From positions 844,165-908,164 of the forward strand of contig NZ_JBHRXV010000011.1 in the NCBI RefSeq assembly GCF_042648405.1: a stretch of DNA of 64,000 nt, in the 5' to 3' direction. The notes below the pieces were generated by a model. It was not told the DNA's origin, ran no database searches, and saw nothing but the letters and a program-made list of their open reading frames with translations. Positions 25,701 to 33,681 of the stretch are shown one piece after another. Position 1 is the first letter of the stretch. Each line of letters starts with the position of its first letter. Source of the stretch: Sphingoaurantiacus capsulatus (GTDB taxonomy: Bacteria; Pseudomonadota; Alphaproteobacteria; Sphingomonadales; Sphingomonadaceae). A program made the translations under genes and the position numbers.

Positions 25701-26187
25701 TTGCGCGCCGCTCCTGCGGCTTCGCGGCAATGATCGCGCCGATGCGGCCCTGGCTGACCAGCGCCGGCGAGTGCGCGCCGGTCGCTGCGTCGGCGAACAG
25801 CAGCTGCACGTCCTTCTGACGGACATCCTTGCCGTTGATCCGGTAGGCGGAGCCGAGGCCGCGCTCGATGCGGCGCGTCACCTCGATCTGGTCGCCGTCG
25901 TTGAACTGCGCCGGCGCGGTGCGGTCGTCGTTGTCGAGCTGCAGCGTGACGTCGGCGAAGTCGCGGCTGGGGCGCGACTGGGTGCCGGCGAAGATCACAT
26001 CCTCCATGCCGCCGCCGCGCAGCGACTTGGGCGAGGATTCGCCCATCACCCAGCGGATGGCTTCGAGGAGGTTGGACTTGCCGCAGCCGTTGGGGCCGAC
26101 CACGCCGGTCAGGCCGTCCTCGATCCGCAACTCGGTCGGATCGACGAACGACTTGAAGCCGGCGAGTCTTAGACGCTTGAAGCGCAA
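22729..26187 (-). CDS. smc: Chromosome partition protein SMC
   Basis: This 1152-residue ATPase organises and segregates the chromosome. The N-terminal Walker A is GVVGPNGCGKSNLLEA (about residues 29-44). Two very long alanine/glutamate/arginine-rich coiled coils flank a hinge region near residues 505-630 (ALDSIRVNSGYEAALAAALG). The C-terminal head has signature LSGGEQALTAVALIF and Walker B CVLDEVDAPLDDANV. The start is TTG 26187, where the conserved MRFKRLRLAGFKSF begins. No scpA or scpB lies near. It follows the DsbA-like gene with about 22 bases between. Confidence 0.97.
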   Translation of the reverse strand: MRFKRLRLAGFKSFVDPTELRIEDGLTGVVGPNGCGKSNLLEAIRWVMGESSPKSLRGGGMEDVIFAGTQSRPSRDFADVTLQLDNDDRTAPAQFNDGDQIEVTRRIERGLGSAYRINGKDVRQKDVQLLFADAATGAHSPALVSQGRIGAIIAAKPQERRAMLEEAAGIAGLHVRRKDAEQRLRAAEANLSRLDDVLQTMEAQANALRRQAKQAERYRLLSDRIRRIEGQTLFARWREAAQAAEDAKRASTVIEGKVTEATRDAARLSAAQAEAAAGLPGLRQAEAEAAAGLQALNQARQSLIAKLQQVERRQQELAASRNATARDLDREAGLAEDAGAALERLAAEAAALDTRIGEAREGLEIAAQRVAAAETAATQDERELNAHIEAQAEAQALHRAAESALAAAAARLRRAHDEVARLERERDALRADDGEEGAREEAEADFAEAEATIGSATARIEAADAARIEAETARDDATRLLAEARAAAAALSTERDALARMLATPASGGGKSALDSIRVNSGYEAALAAALGDDLSAGIGAATTGRTWAGAEAGKGDPALPASVTPLAAQVDAPPELARRLAQVGVADTDAAPALVSKLAVGQRLVSRDGRLWRWDGFVAHGGQSAAAAERLVQRNRLAEIEAQLPPAQARVGESQNKLDDARARFDAAQADERAGREARTQAERRREAARSRLAQLAAALERRNSRLESLEHGLARASEELAAAEAGVAEGEANRDKLPDVTALGAVTAEARRAVDTSRATLASARADHAGLSRGLEGDVARLGSVGSERAGWERRLAGSATQRAELDARQGAIAEELAGLAERPAQIAERQARLADDIHAAEAGRRAAADALAAAETGLRGVEAELRTASERQAQAREERARLATLAEQHELRRIEVARLAGERFQCPPPLLPGQLGFDEEDVPAAEALTVEMERLTLDRERIGPVNLRAETELAELDETRTSSESERAELETAIARLRGSIGSLNREGRVRLLAAFEAVNTHFRELFTTLFNGGAAHLELIESDDPLEAGLEIMAQPPGKKLQSLTLLSGGEQALTAVALIFGVFLTNPAPICVLDEVDAPLDDANVERFCDLLDRMTELTDTRFLIVTHNAVTMSRMHRLFGVTMAERGVSQLVSVDLERAGMLLAAE

Positions 26188-26209
26188 GGCGGCCCCGATT
26201 TTCCTACCG

Positions 26210-26977
26210 CTAGAGGGCGGCCTTGATCTTCGGTTCCAGCGCCGGCCAGCTCGACACGCCCTCCAGCGTCTCGCCGTTCAGCACGAAGGTCGGCGTACCG
26301 GTGAGGCCGTGCTTGTTGACGCCGTCGTTGCGAATCTTGCCGAGGAAATCGATCTGCTTGGTATCGGTCATGCACTGCTTCAGCTTGGCGCCGGGCAGGC
26401 CGCGGGCCGCGAAGAAGCTGTCGAGACCGGCAATGCGCAGCAGGCCGACGAGCTGGTCCGCCTGCGGCTGGCCCTCAAGCTCGGCGAGCTTCGCCTGGTT
26501 GTCGAACGCGGTCTGCATCCAGGTTTTCTGGGTGCGGAAGATATCGTCGGTGAGGCGGAAGAACGGCGCCGCGCCCTGGCAGCGCACCGCCAGCGACACC
26601 GGCGGGTCGAGCGGGCCGCCGAGCAGGAAGGTGCGCATCTCGTAGGAGACGTTGCCGGTGCGGATGTAATTCTCCAGCGGCACCTTCGAGGTGGCGTGGA
26701 AATCGGCGCAGTGCGAGCAGGACACCGAGGCGAACTCGATGATCTTCACCTTGGCGTCGGGGTTGCCCATCAGGAAGCCGCCGTCGGCGGTCGCGACGGT
26801 GGCCTGCGTCCAGTCCTTCGAGGCCACGGCGCCCGCCTTGGCAGCGCCGGCAGGCGCTTCGCCGGCAACGGCGTCCGACGGCGTGCTGCTGTCGCAGGCG
26901 GCGATCATCATGATGAGCGAGGCCGCGATGAGCGAACGCATCGGCCGACGGGCGGTGAACATGCTGGTCTTCCCCAT
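26210..26977 (-). CDS. DsbA-like thioredoxin-domain lipoprotein
   Basis: This 255-residue envelope protein has a lipoprotein signal with lipobox MIAAC (Cys28). A disordered A/G-rich linker follows, then a thioredoxin fold with active site CSHC (Cys87 and Cys90) in FASVSCSHCADFHA. The cis-Pro loop is TGTPTFVLNG near the end. This suggests a periplasmic disulphide oxidase or reductase. ATG 26977 was chosen; 26962 is also possible. It is downstream of the DciA-like gene with about 55 bases between and upstream of smc on the same strand. Confidence 0.88.
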   Translation of the reverse strand: MGKTSMFTARRPMRSLIAASLIMMIAACDSSTPSDAVAGEAPAGAAKAGAVASKDWTQATVATADGGFLMGNPDAKVKIIEFASVSCSHCADFHATSKVPLENYIRTGNVSYEMRTFLLGGPLDPPVSLAVRCQGAAPFFRLTDDIFRTQKTWMQTAFDNQAKLAELEGQPQADQLVGLLRIAGLDSFFAARGLPGAKLKQCMTDTKQIDFLGKIRNDGVNKHGLTGTPTFVLNGETLEGVSSWPALEPKIKAAL

Positions 26978-27032
26978 TTGCCGCCCGCCGTGCGCGGGCG
27001 TGATCGAGCGGTTTATGCCGCTCCGGTTTCGG

Positions 27033-27560
27033 CTAGTCAAAGCGCGGCGGGCCCTTGGTGACGCCGATCTGGCGGGCGAGCGCCTCCAGCGAGCCGCGCA
27101 GGCCGGCATCGCCGATCGGTTTGAGCATGGCGGTGACCTCGGCGGAGAGCGGCTGAAGCTCGGGCTTCGCCTCGCGCTTCGGGCGCGGCGGCAGCTCGCC
27201 ATGCTTCAAACTGACGCGCGTGACGGCGGCATAGCCGAAGAAGCGGTTCACCCGCTCGATCACCTGCGGCTCGACATGCTGAAGCATCGTCGCGAAGGGA
27301 CCTGAGCAGAGGATAGTCAGCGTCCCGCCGCTGCGCTTGCCCGCCGGGAAGGATAGCGCGTCGGGCGCCGAGTGGCGGGCATAATCCTCGCCGACGATCT
27401 CCGGCCAGCGCGCGACGATCGCCGACTGGACGAAGCCGAAGCGGCGGAAGGCGGCGCGGCTGACACCGGGCACGATATCGGCGACGGAGCGAACCTGCCC
27501 CGTCCGTCCGCTGCCCGCCTTCTTGGTGCGGGCGCGTGCAATCTTGTCCGATTCCGCCAT
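27033..27560 (-). CDS. DciA-like DUF721 protein
   Basis: This 175-residue protein belongs to the DUF721/DciA group, whose DciA members load the replicative helicase. The KH-like core has AAFRRFGFVQSAIVARWPEI and VGEDYARHSAPDALSFPAGK, followed by GTLTILCSGPFATMLQHVEP and then VIERVNRFFGYAAV. The C-terminal third is poorly conserved and proline/lysine rich. It is the first gene of a leftward group with the DsbA-like gene and smc. It is divergent from mutY with 26 bases between the starts. Confidence 0.85.
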   Translation of the reverse strand: MAESDKIARARTKKAGSGRTGQVRSVADIVPGVSRAAFRRFGFVQSAIVARWPEIVGEDYARHSAPDALSFPAGKRSGGTLTILCSGPFATMLQHVEPQVIERVNRFFGYAAVTRVSLKHGELPPRPKREAKPELQPLSAEVTAMLKPIGDAGLRGSLEALARQIGVTKGPPRFD

Positions 27561-27586
27561 GCGCCGATTAATGCCATAGGCGGACG

Positions 27587-28624
27587 ATGCCCGTCGACTC
27601 CGCGGCCCGCGAAATTCTTGCCTGGTACGATGCCAACGCTCGCGCGATGCCGTGGCGGCGGGCGCCGGGCGCCAATGTGCCGGTCGACCCCTACCGGGTG
27701 TGGCTGTCGGAGGTGATGCTCCAGCAGACGACGGTGGCGATGGCGACGCCCTATTTCGAGAAGTTCACCGGCATGTGGCCGACCGTCGAGGCGCTTGCGT
27801 CGGCCGAGGATGCGGCGGTGATGAGCGCCTGGGCGGGGCTCGGCTATTATGCCCGCGCCCGCAATCTCCTCGCCTGCGCGCGGGCGGTGGCCGAACGCGG
27901 CGGGTTTCCGGGGTCGGAGGCGGAGTTGCTGACCTTGCCGGGGGTCGGCCCCTACACCGCGGCGGCGGTGGCCTCGATCGCCTTCGATGAGGCCGCGCCG
28001 GTGGTCGACGGCAATGTCGAGCGGGTGATGTCGCGGCTGTTCGCGGTCGAGACACCGCTCCCCGCGGGTAAGCGCGAGTTGCGCGCCCATGCCGCGGCGC
28101 TGACCCCGACGATGAGGCCCGGCGACTATGCGCAGGCGGTGATGGACCTTGGCGCGACAATCTGCACGCCGAAGAAGCCGCGCTGTGGAGCTTGCCCATG
28201 GCAGGGCCGATGTGCGGCGTTCGCGGCGGGCAATCCGGAACGCTATCCGCTGAAGGCGCCCAGGGCGGCGCGGCCGACACGATACGGCACCGCGTGGTGG
28301 ATCGAGGCGGAGGGGCATGTGCTGCTGGTGCGGCGGCCACCGAAGGGCCTGCTCGGCGGAATGGTGGCGTTGCCGGCGAGCGAGTTCGCGCTGGAGCGGG
28401 TGGAAGGTGGCGCGCCGGTCGAGGCGGCGTGGTCGCGGGTGCCGGAGCCGGTGCGGCATGCCTTCACGCATTTCGATCTGGTGCTCGATGTGGCCGCAGT
28501 TCGGTTGCCGCGCCGCCCCGACGTCGAGGGCGAATGGCATCCGATCGCGACGATCGATGCCGCCGGGCTCCCCACGCTCTTCCGCCGCGCCGCTGACGCC
28601 GCGATGACGCCGTGCCTCCTGTAG
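27587..28624 (+). CDS. mutY: A/G-specific adenine DNA glycosylase MutY
   Basis: This 345-residue repair enzyme removes adenine paired with 8-oxoguanine. It has the catalytic Glu in WLSEVMLQQTTV, the helix-hairpin-helix LPGVGPYTAAAVASIAF with catalytic Asp in VVDGNVERVMSR, and the [4Fe-4S] ligands C-x6-C-x2-C-x5-C in CTPKKPRCGACPWQGRC (about residues 191-207). A C-terminal NUDIX-like domain (from about residue 230) reads the oxidised guanine. ATG 27587 opens the homology. A REP-like inverted repeat lies right after the stop. Confidence 0.96.
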   Translation: MPVDSAAREILAWYDANARAMPWRRAPGANVPVDPYRVWLSEVMLQQTTVAMATPYFEKFTGMWPTVEALASAEDAAVMSAWAGLGYYARARNLLACARAVAERGGFPGSEAELLTLPGVGPYTAAAVASIAFDEAAPVVDGNVERVMSRLFAVETPLPAGKRELRAHAAALTPTMRPGDYAQAVMDLGATICTPKKPRCGACPWQGRCAAFAAGNPERYPLKAPRAARPTRYGTAWWIEAEGHVLLVRRPPKGLLGGMVALPASEFALERVEGGAPVEAAWSRVPEPVRHAFTHFDLVLDVAAVRLPRRPDVEGEWHPIATIDAAGLPTLFRRAADAAMTPCLL

Positions 28625-28628
28625 AATC

Positions 28629-28701
28629 GTCATCCCGCGAAGGCGGGGATCCATTCCCCGTGACGCCTGAGCGAATGGATCCCCGCCTGCGCGGGGATGA
28701 C
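28629..28701. repeat. Intergenic inverted repeat, family B-like (GTCATCCC...)
   Basis: Arms 28629-28655 (GTCATCCCGCGAAGGCGGGG and on) and 28674-28701 are inverted and nearly perfect. It lies between mutY and trmFO, which read in the same direction. It belongs to the same general series as the repeats at 34488 and 55796, with differing stem bases. Confidence 0.85.
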
Positions 28702-28731
28702 GATGTAGGTGTGGGACGCTACATGCGCCCC

Positions 28732-30087
28732 ATGACCCATCCTGATCCCGTTCATGTCATCGGCGGCGGCCTCGCCGGTTCGGAAGCCGCGTGGCAGCTG
28801 GCCCGCGCTGGCGTTCCCGTCGTGCTCCACGAGATGCGCCCGGTGCGCGGTACCGATGCGCACCACACCGATGGTCTGGCCGAACTGGTGTGTTCGAACA
28901 GCTTCCGCTCCGACGACCCCAACAACAATGCCGTAGGCCTGTTGCACGAGGAGATGCGGCGGCTGGGGTCGCTGATCCTGTCGGCGGGCGATGCGGCGCG
29001 CGTGCCGGCGGGGTCGGCGCTCGCCGTTGATCGCGATGACTTTTCGGCGCGCGTGACCGCGGCGCTGGAGGCTGAGCCGCTGGTCGAGATTCGCCGCGAG
29101 CTGGTTGACGACCTGCCGCCGGCCGACTGGTCGAGCGTGATCGTTGCGACCGGGCCGCTGACCGCCGCGCCGCTGGCCGAGGCGATCCGGGCGTTCACCG
29201 GCGAGGACAGCCTCGCCTTCTTCGACGCCATCGCGCCGATCGTGCATTTCGACAGCGTCGACCAGGACATCGCCTGGTTCCAGAGCCGCTACGACAAACT
29301 TGGTCCGGGTGGGGGCGACGGCAAGGATTACATCAACTGCCCGCTCGACAAGGAGCAGTACGAAGCGTTCATCGACGCCCTGCTCGCCGCCGAGAAGACC
29401 GTGTTCAAGGAATGGGAGGCGAACACTCCCTATTTTGAAGGCTGCATGCCGATCGAGGTGATGGCCGAGCGCGGGCGCGACACCTTGCGCTTCGGGCCGA
29501 TGAAGCCGGTTGGCCTGCGCGACCCGCGCACCGAGCGGCGGCCGTGGGCGGTCGTCCAGCTCCGCCAGGACAACAAGCTCGGCACGCTCTACAACATCGT
29601 CGGATTCCAGACGAAGCTGAAGCATGGCGAGCAGACGCGCATCTTCCGGATGATCCCCGGATTGGAGAACGCGCAGTTCGCCCGGCTGGGTGGCCTCCAC
29701 CGCAACACCTTCATCAAGTCGCCGGTACTGCTCGACGCAAGCCTGCGCCTGCGCGCCGACACACGGCTGCGTTTCGCCGGGCAAATCACCGGGTGCGAGG
29801 GCTATGTAGAGAGCGCCGCGGTGGGCCTGCTCGCGGGCCGCTTCGCCGCCGCCGAGCGGCTGGGCGCCGAACCGTCGCTGCCGCCGGAGACGACCGCGCT
29901 CGGCGCGCTGCTCGGCCACATCACCAGCGGCGCGGAGGCGGACAGCTTCCAGCCGATGAACGTCAACTTCGGCCTGTTCCCGCCGCTGACCGAGAAGGTG
30001 CACAAGAGCCAGCGCAAGCAGACGATGGCGGCGCGCGCGCTGGCCGATCTGGATGCGTGGATCGGGCGGAAGGAAGCGGCGGAATAA
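28732..30087 (+). CDS. trmFO: Folate-dependent tRNA (uracil-54-C5) methyltransferase TrmFO
   Basis: This 451-residue FAD enzyme forms ribothymidine at tRNA position 54 using methylenetetrahydrofolate. FAD-binding GGGLAGSEAAWQLAR is at the N terminus. Conserved LVCSNSFRSDD (with the catalytic-area Cys) and GCMPIEVMAERGRDTLRFGP are characteristic. Further conserved blocks are GLHRNTFI and VGLLAGRFAA. ATG 28732 fits the usual start MTHPDPVHVIGGG; ATG 28723 is also possible. The open frame upstream crosses the inverted repeat and is not real. Its stop (30085-30087) abuts the convergent EF-hand gene. Confidence 0.95.
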   Translation: MTHPDPVHVIGGGLAGSEAAWQLARAGVPVVLHEMRPVRGTDAHHTDGLAELVCSNSFRSDDPNNNAVGLLHEEMRRLGSLILSAGDAARVPAGSALAVDRDDFSARVTAALEAEPLVEIRRELVDDLPPADWSSVIVATGPLTAAPLAEAIRAFTGEDSLAFFDAIAPIVHFDSVDQDIAWFQSRYDKLGPGGGDGKDYINCPLDKEQYEAFIDALLAAEKTVFKEWEANTPYFEGCMPIEVMAERGRDTLRFGPMKPVGLRDPRTERRPWAVVQLRQDNKLGTLYNIVGFQTKLKHGEQTRIFRMIPGLENAQFARLGGLHRNTFIKSPVLLDASLRLRADTRLRFAGQITGCEGYVESAAVGLLAGRFAAAERLGAEPSLPPETTALGALLGHITSGAEADSFQPMNVNFGLFPPLTEKVHKSQRKQTMAARALADLDAWIGRKEAAE

Positions 30088-30543
30088 TCAGGCGTCGTCC
30101 GCTTCCGCCACCGGCGGGCAGGCCGCCTTCGGTTTGCGCTGCACCGCCGTGGTCGCGAACTCGGGCGCCGAGAGCCGGCCGCTGCGGTCGCCGTCGGCGC
30201 CCTTGAATTTGTCGATGGTCTTCACCGCATATTCGTCGAAATCGAGCCGGCCGTCGCCGTTGACGTCGAGCTTGGCGAAGGCGCGCTGGCGGGCGCGGAG
30301 ATATTCGTCGCGGCTGACGGCGCCGTCCTTGTCGCGGTCGTAGCGGGCGAGGCGCTTTTCCTCGCGGCTCGGTTCGCGCTCATCGGCGGCGGGCGGGGCG
30401 GGAAGCGCGCCGCCATCGGGCGCGACCCGGAAAGACCCGTCGGGCGGCGGGGGCAACGCGGAGTCGTTATCGGCCGAAGCAAAGGCAACGAGCGCGCCGC
30501 CCATCAGGATTACCGCCGCACCGCCTGCCAGCCACCGGATCAT
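30088..30543 (-). CDS. Secreted EF-hand protein
   Basis: This 151-residue protein has a signal peptide or membrane anchor (residues 1-23, ALVAFASA). A proline-rich stretch (LPPPPDGSFRVAPDGGALPA) is followed by three EF-hand-type loops: DRDKDGAVSRDE, DVNGDGRLDFDE and the weaker DGDRSGRLSAPE. Calcium binding in the periplasm or outside the cell is likely. ATG 30543 has GGGAGGGCGTG before it, so this start is preferred over the GTG one codon upstream. It follows the squalene/phytoene-synthase-like gene after 16 bases and probably shares its transcript. Confidence 0.85.
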   Translation of the reverse strand: MIRWLAGGAAVILMGGALVAFASADNDSALPPPPDGSFRVAPDGGALPAPPAADEREPSREEKRLARYDRDKDGAVSRDEYLRARQRAFAKLDVNGDGRLDFDEYAVKTIDKFKGADGDRSGRLSAPEFATTAVQRKPKAACPPVAEADDA

Positions 30544-30559
30544 CACGCCCTCCCCTGCG

Positions 30560-31219
30560 CTATCTCCCGCTGATTATGCTCCACAGCAAGCGCGCCTGTC
30601 GACCGGGTGACCCCCGGTGGCCGGGACGCCGGCCGGCGCGCAGGGCGGCGAGGTCGCGGCGGGCGAGCGCGGCGAGGCCGATGAGCGGTCGCGCCGTCGC
30701 GGCGGGGGCGAGCAGATCGGCTGCGCGGTTCAGCAGCGTCGCATCGACGTCGCTGCCCCGCCGCGCCGCTTCGACGAGCGCCCAGCCTTCGCCCAGCCGC
30801 TTCGCGTTCGCCGTGTCGCCGCCGAGCAAGGTTGCCGCTGCCTCGAACAACCGCGAGCGCGAGACGGCATAGGCCGCGAGGTCGCCTTCGAGCAGCGCCA
30901 GATAGGCATCCTCCAGCGGCTCGAGGCTGGCGCCGCTGATCCCGGCGGGCAGGATATGATCGGCGACGGCCGCGAGCACCGGCTGCGCGGGGCGCTTGCC
31001 GGCGTCGAGTCCCTCCAACTGCTCGCGCCACCACGCCAGCCTGATCTGGCCGAGCATCGGCTCGGTGGTGGTGCGCGCCACCTCGGCCATTTCGAGGTCG
31101 AGCGCGTGCAGTGCGAGCAGCCCGGTGCGCGCTGCCGGCGGCGCATAGAGCGACGCCAGATAGCGATCGAGGTCGCGTTCGCGCACCAGCGCGAAGACGG
31201 GGTCGGCGGTATCGGTCAC
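30560..31219 (-). CDS. Squalene/phytoene-synthase-like protein (short)
   Basis: This 219-residue all-helical protein shares the N-terminal pattern of the squalene/phytoene synthase family (EVARTTTEPMLGQIRLAWWR, about residues 44-63), as in NDUFAF6-type relatives. It lacks the two aspartate-rich DxxxD motifs, so it is probably not a working prenyl condensing enzyme. It is shorter than the usual 280-300 residues. The C terminus is arginine rich (RRPGHRGSPGRQARLLWSII). It lies upstream of the EF-hand gene on the same strand. Its role is unknown. Confidence 0.7.
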   Translation of the reverse strand: MTDTADPVFALVRERDLDRYLASLYAPPAARTGLLALHALDLEMAEVARTTTEPMLGQIRLAWWREQLEGLDAGKRPAQPVLAAVADHILPAGISGASLEPLEDAYLALLEGDLAAYAVSRSRLFEAAATLLGGDTANAKRLGEGWALVEAARRGSDVDATLLNRAADLLAPAATARPLIGLAALARRDLAALRAGRRPGHRGSPGRQARLLWSIISGR

Positions 31220-31348
31220 GGGCGCGCCTTAGCGGCTAAACGGCGGAAAGGCGATGTTAACCGCGTCTCTCAATCTTTCCTTACCCGCGCCCGTGCCAAA
31301 GCTGCTGCGATGGGATGCTTGGGGCGTCCCCGGTAGATTGGAACGAGG

Positions 31349-33076
31349 ATGGCGAACCGGCTTGGCGGTCGCTTTCGCGCCGCGCTCGGGCGGCTGCGGC
31401 AGGACACACGCGGCAATGTGATGCTGTTCATGGCGGCGGGCGTCATCCCTGTCACCGCCGCGGTCGGCGGCGGGGTCGACCTGACGCGCGCCTACATGGC
31501 GCAGGCGCGGCTGCAGCAGGCGGTCGATGCCGCGACTCTCGCCGGTCGCAAGGCGATGACCGACGGCCAGTTGGCGACCGCGGCGCCGGAGATCACCAAG
31601 TTCCTGCAGAACAACTATCCGGCGAACATGGCCGACGGCACCGGGCTCTCGGTCGCCGAGCCGATTTTCCAGTCGGAATCGATCGACGTCGATTCGGAGA
31701 TCACCGAGCAGGGGGCGCTCTGCGTCACCGCCAGCACCTCGGTGCCGACCCTGGTGATGGGCGCGTTCGGCAAGCAGTCGATCGGCATTTCCGCCGATAG
31801 CTGCGCGCGCCGGTCGGGCACCAACATCGATGTGGTGCTGGTGCTCGACGTGACGGGATCGATGGCGGGATCGCGCCTCACCGCGCTGAAGACCGCGACC
31901 ACCGACTTCCTCGAAACGCTCGACGATACGCGCACGCAGCTCGCGGTATCGGGCCTGCGCGTCCGCGTCGGCATCGTCCCCTATTCGCAGGCGGTGAACA
32001 TCGGCCGGCTGCTGCACGAGGAGAACAGCGCCTATATCGCCACCAGCGGCGACTATTGGACCGATATCGGCACGCCCTACCGCCCGTGCACGAACGACAG
32101 CGATGACGACTGCAATTGGCGGAACCGCACCAGCGATGACAACGCGCGCGCCGTCGCGCTCGATCTGTCGAGCTTCATCACCAACGGCGGCGCCGCCGGC
32201 ACGAGCTTCAACAATGCCTACGCCTGGAAGGGCTGCGTCGAGATGCGTCCCTCGATCAAGACGATCGGCTCCTCCACCAGCATCAGCTCGATCCCGGCCG
32301 GCGCCTGGGACATCATCGACGCCGCGCCGGGCGTCGTCGTCAACGGCGGCACCGCGCCGGCGTGGAAGCCCTATTTCTCGTCGCCGACCAAGAGCGAGAA
32401 CCGCTTTGGCACCAGCCCGCGCACGACGCAGCCGACCGCCGCGCCGTGGAGCGCGATGAAGTGGGAGGTCGACGACCGGCCGACCTGGCGAACCACGCGA
32501 GCCTCGGCGACCACGACCGGCGCCAATCCCAATGCCAGCTGCCCCGCCGAGGCGAAGAAGCTCGGCGAGCATAGCGCGACGTCGTTGGCGAGCTATGTCA
32601 GCGGCCTCGTCGCCGAGGGCGGCACCCTGCACGACGTCGGCATGTACTGGGGCCTCGCGATGATCAGCCCGCAGGCGCCGTTCGTGAACGAGACCGAGTA
32701 TCTGGCCGCCGGCCATACCGGATCGAAGCGCGATGTGAAGAAATACATCGTCTTCATGACCGACGGCGAGCTGGCGCCGCCCGGCACCTATTCGGCCTGG
32801 GGCAAGGAGAGCTGGGACAAGCGCATCCACAGCGACTCCGACAGCACCACCGAGCATCGCAAGCGCTTCCAGATGCTGTGCGAGGCGGGGAAGCAGCAGA
32901 ACGTCAACATCTCGACGATCGCTTTCGGGGATTCGATGGGATCGAGCGATGCCACCGCGCTGCAGAACTGCGCCACCAACACCGACCAATATTACAAGGC
33001 GGCCAACTCCGCCGACCTGATCGCGGTGTTCCAGGTGATCGCTAACAACATCGGCTATCTGCGCCTGTCGGAATGA
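31349..33076 (+). CDS. TadG-like protein with von Willebrand A domain
   Basis: This 575-residue protein begins with a TadE/TadG-type pilin-like segment (DTRGNVMLFMAAGVIPVTAA, about residues 19-38) and the motif GGVDLTRAYMAQARLQQAVD, typical of Flp pilus minor-pilin-like TadG. From about residue 160 a vWA domain begins with MIDAS start DVVLVLDVTGSMAGSRL (DxTxS type). A Ser-Thr-rich loop region lies between, and KKYIVFMTDGEL is the second conserved block. It is coupled to a TadE-like gene by ATGA at 33073. No tad secretion ATPase or Flp pilin is in the window. Confidence 0.85.
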   Translation: MANRLGGRFRAALGRLRQDTRGNVMLFMAAGVIPVTAAVGGGVDLTRAYMAQARLQQAVDAATLAGRKAMTDGQLATAAPEITKFLQNNYPANMADGTGLSVAEPIFQSESIDVDSEITEQGALCVTASTSVPTLVMGAFGKQSIGISADSCARRSGTNIDVVLVLDVTGSMAGSRLTALKTATTDFLETLDDTRTQLAVSGLRVRVGIVPYSQAVNIGRLLHEENSAYIATSGDYWTDIGTPYRPCTNDSDDDCNWRNRTSDDNARAVALDLSSFITNGGAAGTSFNNAYAWKGCVEMRPSIKTIGSSTSISSIPAGAWDIIDAAPGVVVNGGTAPAWKPYFSSPTKSENRFGTSPRTTQPTAAPWSAMKWEVDDRPTWRTTRASATTTGANPNASCPAEAKKLGEHSATSLASYVSGLVAEGGTLHDVGMYWGLAMISPQAPFVNETEYLAAGHTGSKRDVKKYIVFMTDGELAPPGTYSAWGKESWDKRIHSDSDSTTEHRKRFQMLCEAGKQQNVNISTIAFGDSMGSSDATALQNCATNTDQYYKAANSADLIAVFQVIANNIGYLRLSE

Positions 33077-33681
33077 GCGGGCGCATACCCATCCTCCGCC
33101 GCCTGCGCCGCGACCAGCGCGGCGCGGCGGTCGTCGAGTTCGCCTTCATGGTGATGCCGATGCTGATGATGCTGCTCGGCGGCATCGAGCTCGGTTATCT
33201 CGCTTACTCGAAGACCGTGCTCGAAGGCGCGATCCGGCAGGCGTCGCACATGGCGGCGACCGGGCAATATTCCGCCGACGATATCGGCGACGAGGTGCGC
33301 GAACGGCTGGCGCGCATTGGGGCCGTCGATGACGATGTCGAGATCGTCACCCGCGCCTATGGCAGCTTCGAGGATGTGCAGAAGCCCGAGCCGCTGACCT
33401 CCGATGTCGAGCCGCTGGGTGGTGCGCCGGGGCGCGGCGACTGCTTCATCGATCTGAACGGCGACGGCCAGTGGAGCGAGGACGCCAGCCAGGCCGGCCT
33501 CGGCGCCTCGGAGGACATCGTCTATTTCGAGGTGACGGCGACCTATCCGCTGCTGTTCAAGATGATGGGCAAGCTGCTCGACGCGGACGAGGGACGGATG
33601 ACGCTGGTCGCCAACGCGACGGTCAAGAACGAGCCGTTCGGTGACGAGCGCGAGCCGGCGGTCGAGCGATGCATCTCCTGA
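33073..33681 (+). CDS. TadE-like pseudopilin
   Basis: This 202-residue protein has an N-terminal basic segment and a pilin-like hydrophobic helix (RDQRGAAVVEFAFMVMPMLM, about residues 14-33). GIELGYLAYSKTVLEGAIRQ follows, matching TadE-family minor pseudopilins of Flp pili. The periplasmic part contains Asp/Glu-rich stretches (LNGDGQWSEDASQAG). It overlaps the TadG-like gene by four bases (ATGA) and the next TadE-like gene by 13, so the three are translated as a unit. Confidence 0.85.
   Translation: MSGRIPILRRLRRDQRGAAVVEFAFMVMPMLMMLLGGIELGYLAYSKTVLEGAIRQASHMAATGQYSADDIGDEVRERLARIGAVDDDVEIVTRAYGSFEDVQKPEPLTSDVEPLGGAPGRGDCFIDLNGDGQWSEDASQAGLGASEDIVYFEVTATYPLLFKMMGKLLDADEGRMTLVANATVKNEPFGDEREPAVERCIS

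Noticed and set aside
28612..28731. Extended trmFO N terminus through the inverted repeat
   Set aside because: The frame is open through the repeat, but the FAD-binding start VHVIGGGLAG fits ATG 28732, and the repeat is intergenic elsewhere.
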